This document shows, one piece after another, positions 25,448 through 34,900 of a stretch of DNA of 64,000 nucleotides. The notes under the pieces were generated by a model that saw only the letters and a program-made list of their open reading frames with translations, did no database searches and was not told the DNA's origin. Numbering within the stretch: the stretch's first letter is position 1; the number at the start of each line of letters is the position of its first letter. The translations under genes and the position numbers were made by a program. This DNA comes from Streptomyces sp. NBC_01381 (lineage in GTDB: Bacteria; Actinomycetota; Actinomycetes; Streptomycetales; Streptomycetaceae), in the NCBI RefSeq assembly GCF_026340305.1, contig NZ_JAPEPI010000001.1, forward strand, positions 1,922,001 through 1,986,000. Reading direction: 5' to 3'.

Positions 25448-26329
25448 CTACTTGACGGCTCCAGCCATCACGCCGGACACGAACTGCCGCTGGAACGCGA
25501 AGAACACGGCCAGCGGGATCACCATCGAGATGAACGCGCCGGGCGCCAGGATCTGCACGTTGTCGCCGAAGGACCGCACCTGCTGCTGGAGCGCGACCGT
25601 GATCGGCGGGCTGTCGGAGTCGGCGAAGATCAGCGCGATCAGCATGTCGTTCCAGACCCAGAGGAACTGGAAGATGCCGAGCGAGGCGATCGCCGGCGCG
25701 CCGAGCGGCATCACGACCCTGAGGAAGAGCCGCAGCTCACCGGCCCCGTCCAGGCGTGCCGCCTCCAGGAGTTCGCGCGGGATCTCCGCGAAGAAGTTCC
25801 GCAGGAGGAAGATCGCGAACGGCAGGCCGAAGGCCACATGGAAGACGACCACACCGACCGTCGTCTCGAAGATGCCGATCTCGCCGAAGATCTTGGAGAC
25901 CGGAAGCAGCGCCACCTGCACGGGCACCACGAGCAGCCCGACGACGCCGAGGAACCACCAGTCGCGCCCCGGGAACTCCATCCACGCGAAGGCGTATCCG
26001 GCCAGGGACCCGATGATCACGACGAGCAGCGTCGCCGGGACGGTGATCATGATGCTGGACAGGATCGAGTCGGTGATCGTCTCGTCCTTGAGCAGGTTGG
26101 TGTAGTTGTCCAGCGTCATCTGCGACGGGGTGCTGAACACCTTCCACCAGCCGCTCTCGGCCATGTCGGACGAGGTGCGCAGCGAACCGAGAAGCAGCCC
26201 GATCGTCGGCACCAGCCAGAAGAGTCCGATGACGACGAGGAAGACGCGTACGGCACTGCCGCTGAGGACCCCGGCGATCCTGCTGCCGAGCGACTGCTTG
26301 GCCTTCACCACTTCGACCTGGGCACTCAT
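25448..26329 (-). CDS. Carbohydrate ABC transporter permease (MalG-like)
   Basis: 293 aa from ATG 26329, overlapping the stop of the upstream permease (ATGA). There are six hydrophobic segments, and the ATPase-docking EAA loop reads EAARLDGAGELRLFLRVVMPLGAP. The C-terminus QRQFVSGVMAGAVK is typical of CUT1-family MalG-type permeases. It forms the membrane channel with the 26326-27675 permease and imports a sugar delivered by the lipoprotein encoded upstream. No ATPase gene is present, which in Streptomyces often means a shared MsiK-type ATPase. The sugar is not predictable. Confidence 0.92.
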   Translation of the reverse strand: MSAQVEVVKAKQSLGSRIAGVLSGSAVRVFLVVIGLFWLVPTIGLLLGSLRTSSDMAESGWWKVFSTPSQMTLDNYTNLLKDETITDSILSSIMITVPATLLVVIIGSLAGYAFAWMEFPGRDWWFLGVVGLLVVPVQVALLPVSKIFGEIGIFETTVGVVVFHVAFGLPFAIFLLRNFFAEIPRELLEAARLDGAGELRLFLRVVMPLGAPAIASLGIFQFLWVWNDMLIALIFADSDSPPITVALQQQVRSFGDNVQILAPGAFISMVIPLAVFFAFQRQFVSGVMAGAVK

Positions 26330-27675
26330 CGCCGGGCCTCCCGTCGCAGCCGCCGGATATTGAAGAGCATCACCGGGATCACGAGGAGGAAGAGGAGCAC
26401 GGCGATCGCGCTCGCCACTCCCGAATCCTTGTCGAGGAACGCGGAGTTGTAGAGCTGCAGCGCCAGCACGTTCGCGTCGTCCTTCGACGAGTTCGGCGCG
26501 ATGATGAAGATCAGGTCGAAGATCTTCAGTACGTTGATCATGAGCGTGACCGCGACCACGGCAAGGACCGGCGCCAGGATCGGCACGGTGATCCGCCGGA
26601 ACACCTGCCACTCGTTGGCGCCGTCCACGCGGGCCGCCTCCAGGAGTTCACGCGGCACGCTCGCCAGGCCCGCCGCGATCAGGACCATCGCGAAGCCCGT
26701 CCAGATCCACAGATACGAGCCGATCACCGCGGGCGTGATGAGGGACGGGCCGAGCCAGTCCACGCCGTTGTACGGCTCGCGGAAGTTCGATGCGGGGAAC
26801 CGGAGTTGGGCCCCGTCGGCCTCCTTCGGCAGGGCGAAGGTGCCGTCGCCCGCCGCCTCGGCCGATGCCACCACCTTGCCGTCCTTGACGGCCTCGATCT
26901 TGATCCCGGGATAGCCGAACTCCGCCTTGTCCGGGGCGTTGAGCTCGCCCCGGCCCTTGCCGCGGGTGAAGTCCTGCCAGGCGGTGCCGGTCACCTGGTC
27001 CGGGTCCGGCTTCGCGGCCGCGGCCGACTTGGCGTTGTCCGGCATGTTGTCCGGTGCCACACCGGTCAGCGGCAGGGCGACGGGCGTGCCCGCCTCGACC
27101 GCCTCACGCGTGATGAAGGCGCCGCCGCCCGCCGACTTCAGCGGAGACTGCGTACTGGGATGCGCCTGCGGGAACGCGGACGACTCGGCGAAGGTGTCGT
27201 GCGCCGCCACGAACACGGCGTTGGCGACACCCCGGTCGGGATCCGACTCGTAGACGAGCCGGAAGATGATCCCCGCCGCGAGCATCGAGATCGCCATCGG
27301 CATGAAGATGACCAGCTTGAACGCCGTGCCCCAGCGGATCCGCTCGGTGAGCACGGCGAAGATCAGGCCGAGGCCGGTCGCGACCGTCGGGGCGACCACC
27401 ACCCAGATCGCGTTGTTCTTGATCGCGGTGAGGATGGTGTCGTCGGTGAACAGGGTCTCGTAGTTGCCGAACGCCGTGAAGTCGCCCGACTTGTCGAGGA
27501 AGCTGCGGAACAGCGAGTACCCGATCGGGTAGAGGACGAGCGCGCCGAGCAGCACCAGGGCGGGCAGCAGGAAGAGCACTGCCACGGACTTACGGGTGCC
27601 GGTCACGCTCTTGCGCGGTTTGGCGGCCGGGGGCAGCGCCACGTTCGGCGTGCCCCCGGCGTTCGCGGACGCCAT
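26326..27675 (-). CDS. Carbohydrate ABC transporter permease (MalF-like) with a large extracytoplasmic insert
   Basis: 449 aa, about 150 longer than usual CUT1 permeases. The first membrane segment is near 31-52. After LVIFMPMAISMLAAGIIFRL an inserted hydrophilic domain spans about 145-312, including GIKIEAVKDGKVVASAEA, which looks like a small beta-sandwich (carboxypeptidase-regulatory-like). The remaining segments and the EAA loop (EAARVDGANEWQVFRRITVP, near 345-365) follow. The insert faces outward and may help dock the binding protein, as the MalF P2 loop does. It overlaps the following permease by 4 bases and lies 6 bases after the binding-protein gene: one operon. Confidence 0.9.
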   Translation of the reverse strand: MASANAGGTPNVALPPAAKPRKSVTGTRKSVAVLFLLPALVLLGALVLYPIGYSLFRSFLDKSGDFTAFGNYETLFTDDTILTAIKNNAIWVVVAPTVATGLGLIFAVLTERIRWGTAFKLVIFMPMAISMLAAGIIFRLVYESDPDRGVANAVFVAAHDTFAESSAFPQAHPSTQSPLKSAGGGAFITREAVEAGTPVALPLTGVAPDNMPDNAKSAAAAKPDPDQVTGTAWQDFTRGKGRGELNAPDKAEFGYPGIKIEAVKDGKVVASAEAAGDGTFALPKEADGAQLRFPASNFREPYNGVDWLGPSLITPAVIGSYLWIWTGFAMVLIAAGLASVPRELLEAARVDGANEWQVFRRITVPILAPVLAVVAVTLMINVLKIFDLIFIIAPNSSKDDANVLALQLYNSAFLDKDSGVASAIAVLLFLLVIPVMLFNIRRLRREARR

Positions 27676-27681
27676 GTCGCG

Positions 27682-29079
27682 TCAGTCCTTGTAGGCCTTG
27701 GCGGCGGCCGTCTCCAACGCCTTCTGTGTGCCGGCGACGTCCTTCGGGTTCTTCAGGAAGTCCTGCAGCGCCTTCCACTCGCCCTTGCCGGGCGTGCCGC
27801 CGAAGGCCTGCGGGGCCTGGTCGGACATGTCGAAGCGGATGTCGTCGCCCGCCGCGATGAGCGCCTTGGCGATTGCCCGCTGCACGTCGTTCGGGTACGC
27901 CGCCAGGTCGAGGCTCTTGTTGGGGGACACGAAGCCGCCCGCCTCGGCCCAGATCTTCGCCGAGTCCGGCGAGGCCAGGAAGGTGAGCAGCGCCTGCGCG
28001 CCCTTGCTGTCCTTCAGCGCCACGGCCGCGTCACCGCCGACGACCGCCGGGGACTCTTCCCCGACCGCCGGGAAGGGGAACACCTTGGCGTCCGTACCGA
28101 TCTTCGCCTTCGTCTCCGAGATCGGCAGCGAGACCATGTCGCCCTCGAAGACCATGCCCGCCTTGGGCTGGTCGCCGCCGGTGAAGGTCTGCTTCACCGA
28201 GGCGGGGAACTCGGTCTGCAGCGCGCCGTCCGCGCCGCCCGCGACGAAGCCCTTCTTGCCGTAGAGCTCGCCGAGCGTGGTCAGCGCCTCCTTCACGGAG
28301 GGGTCCGTCCACTTGATCTCGTGCTTGGCCAGCTGGTCGTACTTCTCGGGGCCCGCCTGCGAGAGGTAGATGTTCTCGAACCAGTCGGTGAGGGTCCAGC
28401 CGTCGGCGCCCGCGACCGATATCGGCGGCACGCCGGAGTCGTACACGGTCTGGGCCGTCTTCATGAAGTCGTCCCAGGTCTTGGGCTCTTCGGTGCCCGC
28501 GTTCTCGAAGACCTTGGTGTTGTACCAGACCAGGGACTTGTTGGCGGCCTTGAAGTACACGCCGTACTGCTTGCCGTCGACGGCCCCGAGGTCCTGCCAG
28601 CCCTTCGCGTAATTCTTCTCGAGCTGCTTCTGCGCCTCGGGCCCCACGGGCTTGGCCCACTTGTTCTTGACCGCCTGCTCGATGGCGCCGACCTGCGGAA
28701 GCATCGCGACGTCCGGCGGCTGGCCGCCGGCGACCTTCGACTCCAGGAAGCTGATGATGGGGTCCTGCGCGGGTACGAAGGAGACGTCGGCCCCGGTCCT
28801 CTTCTCGAACTCGTCGAGAACCTTGAGGAAGACCTTCCGCTCCGATCCGCCCCACACGGCGGCGACGGACACCTTCTGCCCGTCCAGCTTGGGCAGTTGG
28901 ACCGCGGCCGCGCTCTCCTTGCCGCCGCCCTTGTCCCCGCCGCTCCCGTCGTCCTTGTCGTCGTCGCCACCGCACGCGGTGACGGTGAGGGTGAGCGCCC
29001 CCGCGACGACGGCCGCGGCGATCCTGGCGGTGGTACGCCGATGGTGCGGTGCCCTGCGTGTACGAAGAGTGCTGCGCAT
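27682..29079 (-). CDS. Sugar ABC transporter substrate-binding lipoprotein
   Basis: 465 aa from ATG 29079; GTG at 29082 is an adjacent alternative. The basic N-terminus and hydrophobic stretch end in the lipobox LTVTACGG, with lipidated Cys near residue 36, followed by an Asp/Lys/Gly-rich tether. The mature part has the extracellular solute-binding family 1 pattern (VSVAAVWGGSERKVFLKVLD, PPDVAMLPQVG, GSLP-like substrate loops). It captures a sugar or oligosaccharide outside the membrane and delivers it to the two permeases encoded just downstream. The gene starts the operon 29079-25448. No adjacent LacI- or GntR-type regulator was found. Confidence 0.92.
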   Translation of the reverse strand: MRSTLRTRRAPHHRRTTARIAAAVVAGALTLTVTACGGDDDKDDGSGGDKGGGKESAAAVQLPKLDGQKVSVAAVWGGSERKVFLKVLDEFEKRTGADVSFVPAQDPIISFLESKVAGGQPPDVAMLPQVGAIEQAVKNKWAKPVGPEAQKQLEKNYAKGWQDLGAVDGKQYGVYFKAANKSLVWYNTKVFENAGTEEPKTWDDFMKTAQTVYDSGVPPISVAGADGWTLTDWFENIYLSQAGPEKYDQLAKHEIKWTDPSVKEALTTLGELYGKKGFVAGGADGALQTEFPASVKQTFTGGDQPKAGMVFEGDMVSLPISETKAKIGTDAKVFPFPAVGEESPAVVGGDAAVALKDSKGAQALLTFLASPDSAKIWAEAGGFVSPNKSLDLAAYPNDVQRAIAKALIAAGDDIRFDMSDQAPQAFGGTPGKGEWKALQDFLKNPKDVAGTQKALETAAAKAYKD

Positions 29080-29224
29080 CACTGCCCCGTTCTCTTCACT
29101 GGCGAGCGAGTCCCGTGCGGCTTGTCTACGCCCGCCCGGGGAACACCGGCAAGAGCACCAACCATGACAACTAGCCGATCGTGATGCCGTTGTGACGTGC
29201 CGTCATGAACAGTGGGACCCTCGT

Positions 29225-29295
29225 CCGCCCCTGTTATGGGCAGGCGTTTCCGCAGGGCGCCCCCGCCCGCCCCTGTTGTGGGCAGGCGTTCCGCA
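29225..29295. repeat. Two direct copies of a ~30-base intergenic repeat
   Basis: Copies at 29225-29254 and 29267-29295 differ at one position and one single-base gap. Each has the core GCCCCTGTTRTGGGCAGGCG, in which GCCC and GGGC can pair. They lie downstream of the FHA-FtsK gene and upstream of the ABC operon. Similar elements recur between Streptomyces genes to my recollection. Confidence 0.75.
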
Positions 29296-29309
29296 CGGCG
29301 AGTGGGGTC

Positions 29310-29342
29310 TCCCCTGCTCGAGCGAAGCCGAGAGCTTGGGGA
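29310..29342 (-). terminator. Imperfect hairpin downstream of the FHA-FtsK gene
   Basis: TCCCC at 29310 pairs with GGGGA at 29338, and CTCG pairs with CGAG inside it, around AGCGAAGC. It lies about 70 bases past the stop of the minus-strand gene ending at 29412. It resembles a repeated terminator-like element of Streptomyces. Confidence 0.5.
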
Positions 29343-29411
29343 AGGGTGGGCACAACGCAACGCTGCCGGGCACCGATTCAGCAGGGCGCCCGGCAACTGC
29401 AAGGTGCAGCG

Positions 29412-32400
29412 CTACAACAGGGACGGAACCTGCTCCGCGGAAACGGACCGCGCAGCCCGCTCCAGCGCACTGGCCAGCAAGGCCAAGTCAGTAGGCCCGT
29501 TCCCCAGCTCCCGCACCGGCCGCCGAGCCGGCGGATCCCCCATCCGCTCCCACTCCAGTGGAACAACAGTGGGCCGCAAGGTCGCCGTACGCGGAATGCG
29601 CCCAGTGACCCGCCCCGCCTGGAAGGCACTGACCCGCCCCTCGGCAGACCGCAACTCCCCCCGCCCGGGGGCAGGTTCCTCCGCCCCAGGAGACACCGCG
29701 TCAAGGACGATCCGCAGCGCGGCCCGCCGCCCCAACTCCGTCTCCGGAGTCCGCTCACTGCGCCCCGCTGTGGCCACCAGATGCACCCCCAACCGCTCCC
29801 CGTCCCGCGCCACAGCCTCAAGCGCCCGCACGACCGACCCCGCCGCAGGCCGCCCCGGCGACCCGAGAGCCGGCGAAAGCAACGCGTCGAAGTCGTCGAC
29901 AAGAACGACGAGCCGAGGCAACGGCGGCCCCGGCTCGGCCCCCTTCCGCGCGGCGGCAGGCCGCAGCCGCATCGTGGAACTCGGCGGCGGATCAAGATCC
30001 CCGTCACCCGCGGCCGGAGCCGCCCCCGCGCCGACACCGCCACCAGCACTACCGCCCGCGCGCTGCGCGACCAGCCGCCCCGAAACCTCCTGCTGCGTAT
30101 GCCACTCGGCGAACCCAAGCCGCCCGAGCAACTCCGCCCGCCGCTTCAGCTCGGCCGTCAGCGACTGCGCGAACTCCCGCATCCGGACCGGGTCGTTGGC
30201 GGCGAGATGCGTGGTGACGTGCGGCAGGTCGGTGCAGGACGACAGGCCTTCCCCGAGCCGTACGTTCCCCCCGCTCGTGCCGCTGCTCCCGCTCCCCGTG
30301 CTGTCCCGCCCGTCGATCAGCACGATCCCGAGCCGATCGGGCCGCTCGGCGGCGGCCAGCGACGCGGCGACGGACCGAAGGAGTTCGGTGCGGCCGCTTC
30401 CGGCGGGGCCCTCGGCCAGCAGATGGGGCCCCTCGGCGGCGAGATCCACGACCACGGGACCGCGCGGCCCCGCCCCGAGCACCGTCCAGGCCCGCCCGCC
30501 GAGCGCCTCCGGATCGTCGGCGGCCGCGGCCCACCGCGCCATCAGGGACGCGGGGGTGGCGCGGGCGAGCCCCAACTCGTCGAGCAGCCGCGCCATTTGG
30601 GGCAACGGCGCGGACACGCGCGCGTGCCCGTCACCGGGCGCCCCGTCCGTACGGAAGGGCGCAAGCGCGCGGGCGAACCGCTCGGCCCAGGCCTGCGACA
30701 CCGCGTCCACCGCGGCGACCGTCCCGTGCCCCGCCGGATGCCCGTCCACCGTGCGCAGCAGCCGCAGCGCCGTCGCCACATCACCGCTGAGCAGCGCGAC
30801 CGCACCGCAGGCACGGAAGGCGGGCGACACTGAGCAGGCGGCTTCGTACGTGGCGGACACCGGGGACGCGGGCGAGGCGGCCGGGGTCTCGGCGAGGCAG
30901 ACGACATGGATGCCGGCCGCGGCCCCGTCCCGCGCGAGCCGCACCACGGCCTCCCGCAGCCCGGCGGCCCCGGGGTCGCCGTCCACCACCACGACGGTGC
31001 GCGCGGAGGGGCCGCCGGGCTCGGAACGGCCGGCCCCCGAGGTGTCCGTCAGGTGATCCTCCAGGCGGCGCAACAGCTCGTCCGTACGGGCAAGGGCCTG
31101 CTCGCGGTCGTAGGCGAGCAGGAGGCGGCAGTCCTGGCCGTGGGCGGGCCGCAGATGCGGGAGCCAGCCGAGCCAGGACCACTCGGCGACGCGCTCCGGC
31201 GCGGGCCGCGTGCGGTCGGTGCTCAGCAGCACGAGCTCCAGGGCGTCGGGGGAGTGCAGGGCCGCGAGCTGGGCGACGACCGCGCGGGCCAGGCCCGTGA
31301 GCCGCTCGCGCGGTCCGGCGAGGCCGAGGGCGCCCGCTTCCCGCAGGCTCACGGTCACGGGGACGGCGGGCAGCAGGCCGCGGTCGTCCGGCGTCGCCCT
31401 GTCGACCGTGCCGAGCCGGACCGTGAGCGCCTCGGGGTGGCCGGGGCCGCGCTCCCAGAGGCGGGGGCCGGGGCCGAGCGCGGTGAGCAGCAGGGCCGCG
31501 GGGTCGGGCCAGGACTCGGGGGTGCGTGCGGCGGCGGCCACCGCGAGGTCCTCGGGGGTGGGGTCGGCCGGTTCCGGGGAGCCGGTGTCGTACGCGTCGT
31601 CGTACTCGTCCTGGTCGGCCGGCGCGTGCTCGTCGTCCCGGCCTCCGGTCAACCGCCGGGCCCAGGCGGAGAGGCCGCCGCGCTTGCGCAGGCCGCGCGG
31701 CACGGTCGTCCCGCGCGGCGGAGTGCCGACGCGGGTCCGCTCGGCGTCGGGGGCGCCGCCCTGCTGGGGCACGAGCGGCACGTCGGTGACCGGCGTCTGC
31801 CCGTACGTGTGCGTGCCGTACGCCCCGTCCTCGCTGTCCGCGCTGTCCTGGCCGTCCCCGCCGGAGGCGCCCCACCCCGAGGTGCCGTAGGCGTGGTGTG
31901 TGCTCTCGGAGGGGGTGGCCGACTGGGGTGGGGTCTGCGGGGCGTCGGTGTCCTCTGCGGTCCGCACGCGCACGTGCCCCTCGCCGTCCGGCGCCGTCGC
32001 CAGCGCACCGCGCACGCCGTCCCCGCCGGTGAGCCGGAGCGCGGACTCGCCGAGCCGCAGCAGGGAGCCGGGGGAGAGGCGGACCGGGCGGCGGGTGATC
32101 TCGCGGCCGTCCACCGTCGTGCCGTTCGTGGAGCCCAGGTCCGTCACGGTCACCTGGCCGTCCGGGCCGAGCGTCACCGCGCAGTGCAGCCGGGAGACGT
32201 CCGGGTCGTCGAGGGGGACGTCCGCGTCCGCCGAGCGGCCGATGCGGATCTGCCCGCCGTGCAGCAGATGCACACCGCCCGCGTCCGGGCCCGCCACCAC
32301 GTGCAACTGGGCCGCCGCGCCCGCCAGTTCGGGCCCAGGCTCGGCGGGGGAGCCGAGCGAGAGCACCGCTCCGTCGATCAGCGGGGGCTCGCCGAGGGTG

Positions 32401-32609
32401 CTGCGCTGGGCGTCGAGCCGCTCCGCTTCCGCGTACAGGACCAGGGGGCCTTCGCCGCCCGCGACGGCCGATGCGAGGCCGGAGGCGACGGCGGCGAGCG
32501 CGGTCCCTGCGGGGGCGGTCACCAGCACGTCACAGGCCCCGCGCGCGGGGCCGCCTTGGGGCTCGGTCCGGCCGCTGCGCGGCCCGAGGACGGTCAGCCG
32601 GATCTGCAT
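29412..32609 (-). CDS. FHA domain protein with FtsK/EccC-like ATPase modules
   Basis: 1065 aa from ATG 32609 (MQIRLTVLGPRSG). A small N-terminal domain precedes a complete FHA domain at about 102-195 (IRIGRSADADV, SRLHC, DLGSTNGTTVDG), which binds phosphothreonine. A Pro/Asp-rich linker follows. Two FtsK/EccC-like modules come next: one near 450-690 without a Walker A (GLAGPRERLTGLAR in its place), and one with Walker A GPAGSGRTELL near 731 and Walker B RLVVLVDDFDALL near 895. No membrane segment is obvious, unlike EssC/EccC of type VII secretion. The gene is divergent from pkaA-pkaB, so the FHA domain may read phosphorylation by those kinases. Whether it drives secretion or another DNA- or protein-translocating process is unknown. 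Confidence 0.85.
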   Translation of the reverse strand: MQIRLTVLGPRSGRTEPQGGPARGACDVLVTAPAGTALAAVASGLASAVAGGEGPLVLYAEAERLDAQRSTLGEPPLIDGAVLSLGSPAEPGPELAGAAAQLHVVAGPDAGGVHLLHGGQIRIGRSADADVPLDDPDVSRLHCAVTLGPDGQVTVTDLGSTNGTTVDGREITRRPVRLSPGSLLRLGESALRLTGGDGVRGALATAPDGEGHVRVRTAEDTDAPQTPPQSATPSESTHHAYGTSGWGASGGDGQDSADSEDGAYGTHTYGQTPVTDVPLVPQQGGAPDAERTRVGTPPRGTTVPRGLRKRGGLSAWARRLTGGRDDEHAPADQDEYDDAYDTGSPEPADPTPEDLAVAAAARTPESWPDPAALLLTALGPGPRLWERGPGHPEALTVRLGTVDRATPDDRGLLPAVPVTVSLREAGALGLAGPRERLTGLARAVVAQLAALHSPDALELVLLSTDRTRPAPERVAEWSWLGWLPHLRPAHGQDCRLLLAYDREQALARTDELLRRLEDHLTDTSGAGRSEPGGPSARTVVVVDGDPGAAGLREAVVRLARDGAAAGIHVVCLAETPAASPASPVSATYEAACSVSPAFRACGAVALLSGDVATALRLLRTVDGHPAGHGTVAAVDAVSQAWAERFARALAPFRTDGAPGDGHARVSAPLPQMARLLDELGLARATPASLMARWAAAADDPEALGGRAWTVLGAGPRGPVVVDLAAEGPHLLAEGPAGSGRTELLRSVAASLAAAERPDRLGIVLIDGRDSTGSGSSGTSGGNVRLGEGLSSCTDLPHVTTHLAANDPVRMREFAQSLTAELKRRAELLGRLGFAEWHTQQEVSGRLVAQRAGGSAGGGVGAGAAPAAGDGDLDPPPSSTMRLRPAAARKGAEPGPPLPRLVVLVDDFDALLSPALGSPGRPAAGSVVRALEAVARDGERLGVHLVATAGRSERTPETELGRRAALRIVLDAVSPGAEEPAPGRGELRSAEGRVSAFQAGRVTGRIPRTATLRPTVVPLEWERMGDPPARRPVRELGNGPTDLALLASALERAARSVSAEQVPSLL

Positions 32610-33027
32610 CGCCGTCAGCGGTCCCTTCTGCCCTTGCCGCCGGGCAGGGGGACTCGCGCTGTGATTCCCCCACCACACACGGGCACGTCGGCCAGTATCA
32701 GGAAAGCATCCTCGCACCTGCCACTGACAACACGCCCGGCGGCCACCCGTAAGTGATCTTGATTGGTCGGCTCTGCTCGGAAAAGTGCCTGCTTGGACCG
32801 TTGCGATCAACGGTCGCCTGTTGGTGACGGAGGTCAATTCGCCGCCACCCGGCAACCAACGGCCCCGGTCGGGCGTCTTTCCACCGAACAACGATCCGGA
32901 CACCTTGGGGCCGGCGCGGAATCTGACCCGCCGGTGCCCCGGACGGCGGCATTAGAGTGGGTCGGAACACCTTCCGGCGGGTAGCCGGGTCCGGACAGAC
33001 CAGCCAGATCAGCAGGGAGCGCATGAC
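32610..33027. other. Divergent intergenic region between FHA-FtsK gene and pkaA
   Basis: 418 bases that must hold both promoters. The stretch 32690-32850 is less GC-rich than its flanks. A short ORF at 32763-32984 has unconvincing composition and no ribosome-binding site. No operator could be assigned. Confidence 0.5.
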
Positions 33028-34668
33028 GTGCGGCCGGTAGGCAGCAAGTACCTGCTCGAGGAGCCGCTCGGGCGCGGCGCCACGGGCACCGTCTGGCGAG
33101 CCCGCCAGCGCGAGACCGCGGGCGCCGAGGCGGCAGTCCCCGGCCAGCCCGGCGAGACGGTCGCGATCAAGGTCCTGAAGGAAGAGCTCGCCAACGACGC
33201 GGACGTCGTGATGCGCTTCCTCCGGGAGCGGTCCGTCCTGCTCAGGCTCACCCACCCGAACATCGTGCGGACCCGTGACCTCGTCGTCGAGGGCGATCTC
33301 CTCGCCCTCGTCATGGACCTGGTCGAGGGCCCGGACCTGCACCGCTATCTCCGCGAGAGCGGCCCGTTCACGCCGGTCGCCGCGGCCCTCATGACCGCGC
33401 AGATCGCCGACGCGCTGGCCGCGAGCCACGCGGACGGCGTCGTGCACCGCGATCTGAAGCCCGCGAACGTCCTGCTCAAGCAGGAGGCCGACGGCTCGCT
33501 GCACCCGATGCTGACCGACTTCGGCATCGCGCGCCTCGCCGACTCCCCGGGCCTGACCCGCACCCACGAATTCGTCGGCACGCCCGCGTACGTGGCGCCC
33601 GAGTCCGCCGAGGGCCGCCCGCAGACCAGCGCCGTTGACATCTATGGCGCGGGCATCCTGCTGTACGAGCTGGTCACAGGCCGCCCGCCGTTCTCCGGCG
33701 GCTCGGCCCTCGAAGTCCTCCACCAGCACCTCAGCGCCGAGCCGAGCCGTCCCTCCACGGTCCCTGACCCGCTGTGGACGGTCATAGAGCGCTGCCTGAG
33801 CAAGAACCCCGACCACCGGCCGAGCGCCGAGAACCTCGCGCGCGGCCTGCGGGCCGTGGCCGACGGCGTGGGCGTGCACGCGTCCAGCGCGCAGATCGCC
33901 GCCGCGGAGGGCGTGGGCGCCCTCCTGATGCCCGATCCGGCGCCCGCGGCGGTGCCGGGCACGGCCGGCGCCGCCGACCCCACCCAGGTCCTGCCGAGCA
34001 ACGCGGGATCGTACGACCCGAACGCCGCGACGAGCCTCATGCAGAACACCGGCGGCCCGGGCACCGGGGACGCCGATCCGACGTCCGTGCTGCCGAACAC
34101 CGGCGCCGCGGACCCGACGGCCGTCATGCCGCCGGTGCCGTCGAACCAGCCCGGCGCGAACCCCGACGACCCGCACCCCTGGCAGAACCAGATGCGGGCG
34201 GCCCGCGACCGCAACGAACAGACCCAGGTCCAGTACCTGGACCCGAGCCAGGATCCGCTGCGCCGCCGCCCCCAGCGCCAGGTGGCCCGCCCCCAGCAGC
34301 CGCAGCAGCGCCCCCAGCAGTACGCGCCGCAGCAGCAGCGTCCGCAGCAGTACGCACCGGCGCCGCAGCCCCAGCAGCAGCCGCGCCAGTACGCCGCGCC
34401 GCCGCAGCAGGCACCGCCCCAGCAGCCGCCCGCCGGGCGCGCGCCGCGCGAGCCGAGGCAGCGCAGCGCGAACCCGATGAAGATCCCGGGTCTCGGCTGC
34501 CTCAAGGGGTGCCTGTTCACCATCGTCATCCTCTTCGTGGCGAGCTGGCTCGTCTGGGAGCTGAGCCCGCTCCAGGAGTGGATCGGTACGACGAAGGGGT
34601 ACTGGGACCAGCTGACCGACTGGTACGACTCGGTTTCCGGCTGGATAGGGAAACTGGGCGGGAACTAG
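33028..34668 (+). CDS. pkaA: Membrane-anchored serine/threonine protein kinase PkaA
   Basis: 546 aa from GTG 33028, with a GGGAG site upstream; an ATG 5 bases earlier is out of frame. The kinase domain (6-270) is complete: glycine loop LGRGATGTVW, catalytic Lys48 (VAIKVLK), HRDLKPANVLL with Asp142, DFG at 164-166, and the APE-type VAPESAEG. Residues 275-480 are disordered, first with TQVLPS-type Thr sites that could be phosphorylated, then Gln/Pro/Arg-rich. A single membrane segment lies near 486-505 (CLFTIVILFVASWLVW), followed by a short outer tail. Length and the PkaA-PkaB order match the S. coelicolor pair. It ends at a long hairpin before the next kinase. Confidence 0.9.
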   Translation: MRPVGSKYLLEEPLGRGATGTVWRARQRETAGAEAAVPGQPGETVAIKVLKEELANDADVVMRFLRERSVLLRLTHPNIVRTRDLVVEGDLLALVMDLVEGPDLHRYLRESGPFTPVAAALMTAQIADALAASHADGVVHRDLKPANVLLKQEADGSLHPMLTDFGIARLADSPGLTRTHEFVGTPAYVAPESAEGRPQTSAVDIYGAGILLYELVTGRPPFSGGSALEVLHQHLSAEPSRPSTVPDPLWTVIERCLSKNPDHRPSAENLARGLRAVADGVGVHASSAQIAAAEGVGALLMPDPAPAAVPGTAGAADPTQVLPSNAGSYDPNAATSLMQNTGGPGTGDADPTSVLPNTGAADPTAVMPPVPSNQPGANPDDPHPWQNQMRAARDRNEQTQVQYLDPSQDPLRRRPQRQVARPQQPQQRPQQYAPQQQRPQQYAPAPQPQQQPRQYAAPPQQAPPQQPPAGRAPREPRQRSANPMKIPGLGCLKGCLFTIVILFVASWLVWELSPLQEWIGTTKGYWDQLTDWYDSVSGWIGKLGGN

Positions 34669-34691
34669 CGCGGACCGAGAACCGAAAAAGC

Positions 34692-34730
34692 AGAGACCGG
34701 CCGGGAGCCACCAGCTCCCGGCCGGTCTCT
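34692..34730 (+). terminator. Strong hairpin terminator after pkaA
   Basis: A perfect 17-base stem (34692-34708 with 34714-34730) around a CACCA loop, followed by a pyrimidine-rich tract (cttcttctctgccttctctg). It begins 24 bases after the pkaA stop and should limit read-through into pkaB. Confidence 0.92.
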
Positions 34731-34900
34731 CTTCTTCTCTGCCTTCTCTGTCTTCTCTGTCTTTATCGGCCCCTTCTTGACGAATCCCCTCCCGACTCTG
34801 GGGATTTGTCGACACCTGGGGGGTGATTTCTGCTCCTGGAGTGAAGGTTGGCGTCGAGGCCGCGTAGTTTTGTCGCCAACACGCATCCGTAGGAGCAGTC

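Larger units (their letters stand above)
29083..29411. other. Intergenic region with ABC-operon promoter and repeats
   Basis: 329 bases between the start of the sugar-binding lipoprotein gene and the end of the FHA-FtsK gene, both on the minus strand. The part nearest 29100-29210 should hold the ABC operon promoter. The middle holds two copies of a 30-base repeat and a hairpin, described separately. No convincing coding sequence is seen. Confidence 0.6.

Noticed and set aside
32763..32984. 73-codon ORF between the FHA-FtsK gene and pkaA
   Set aside because: No ribosome-binding site, mixed composition, and it occupies the expected promoter region.
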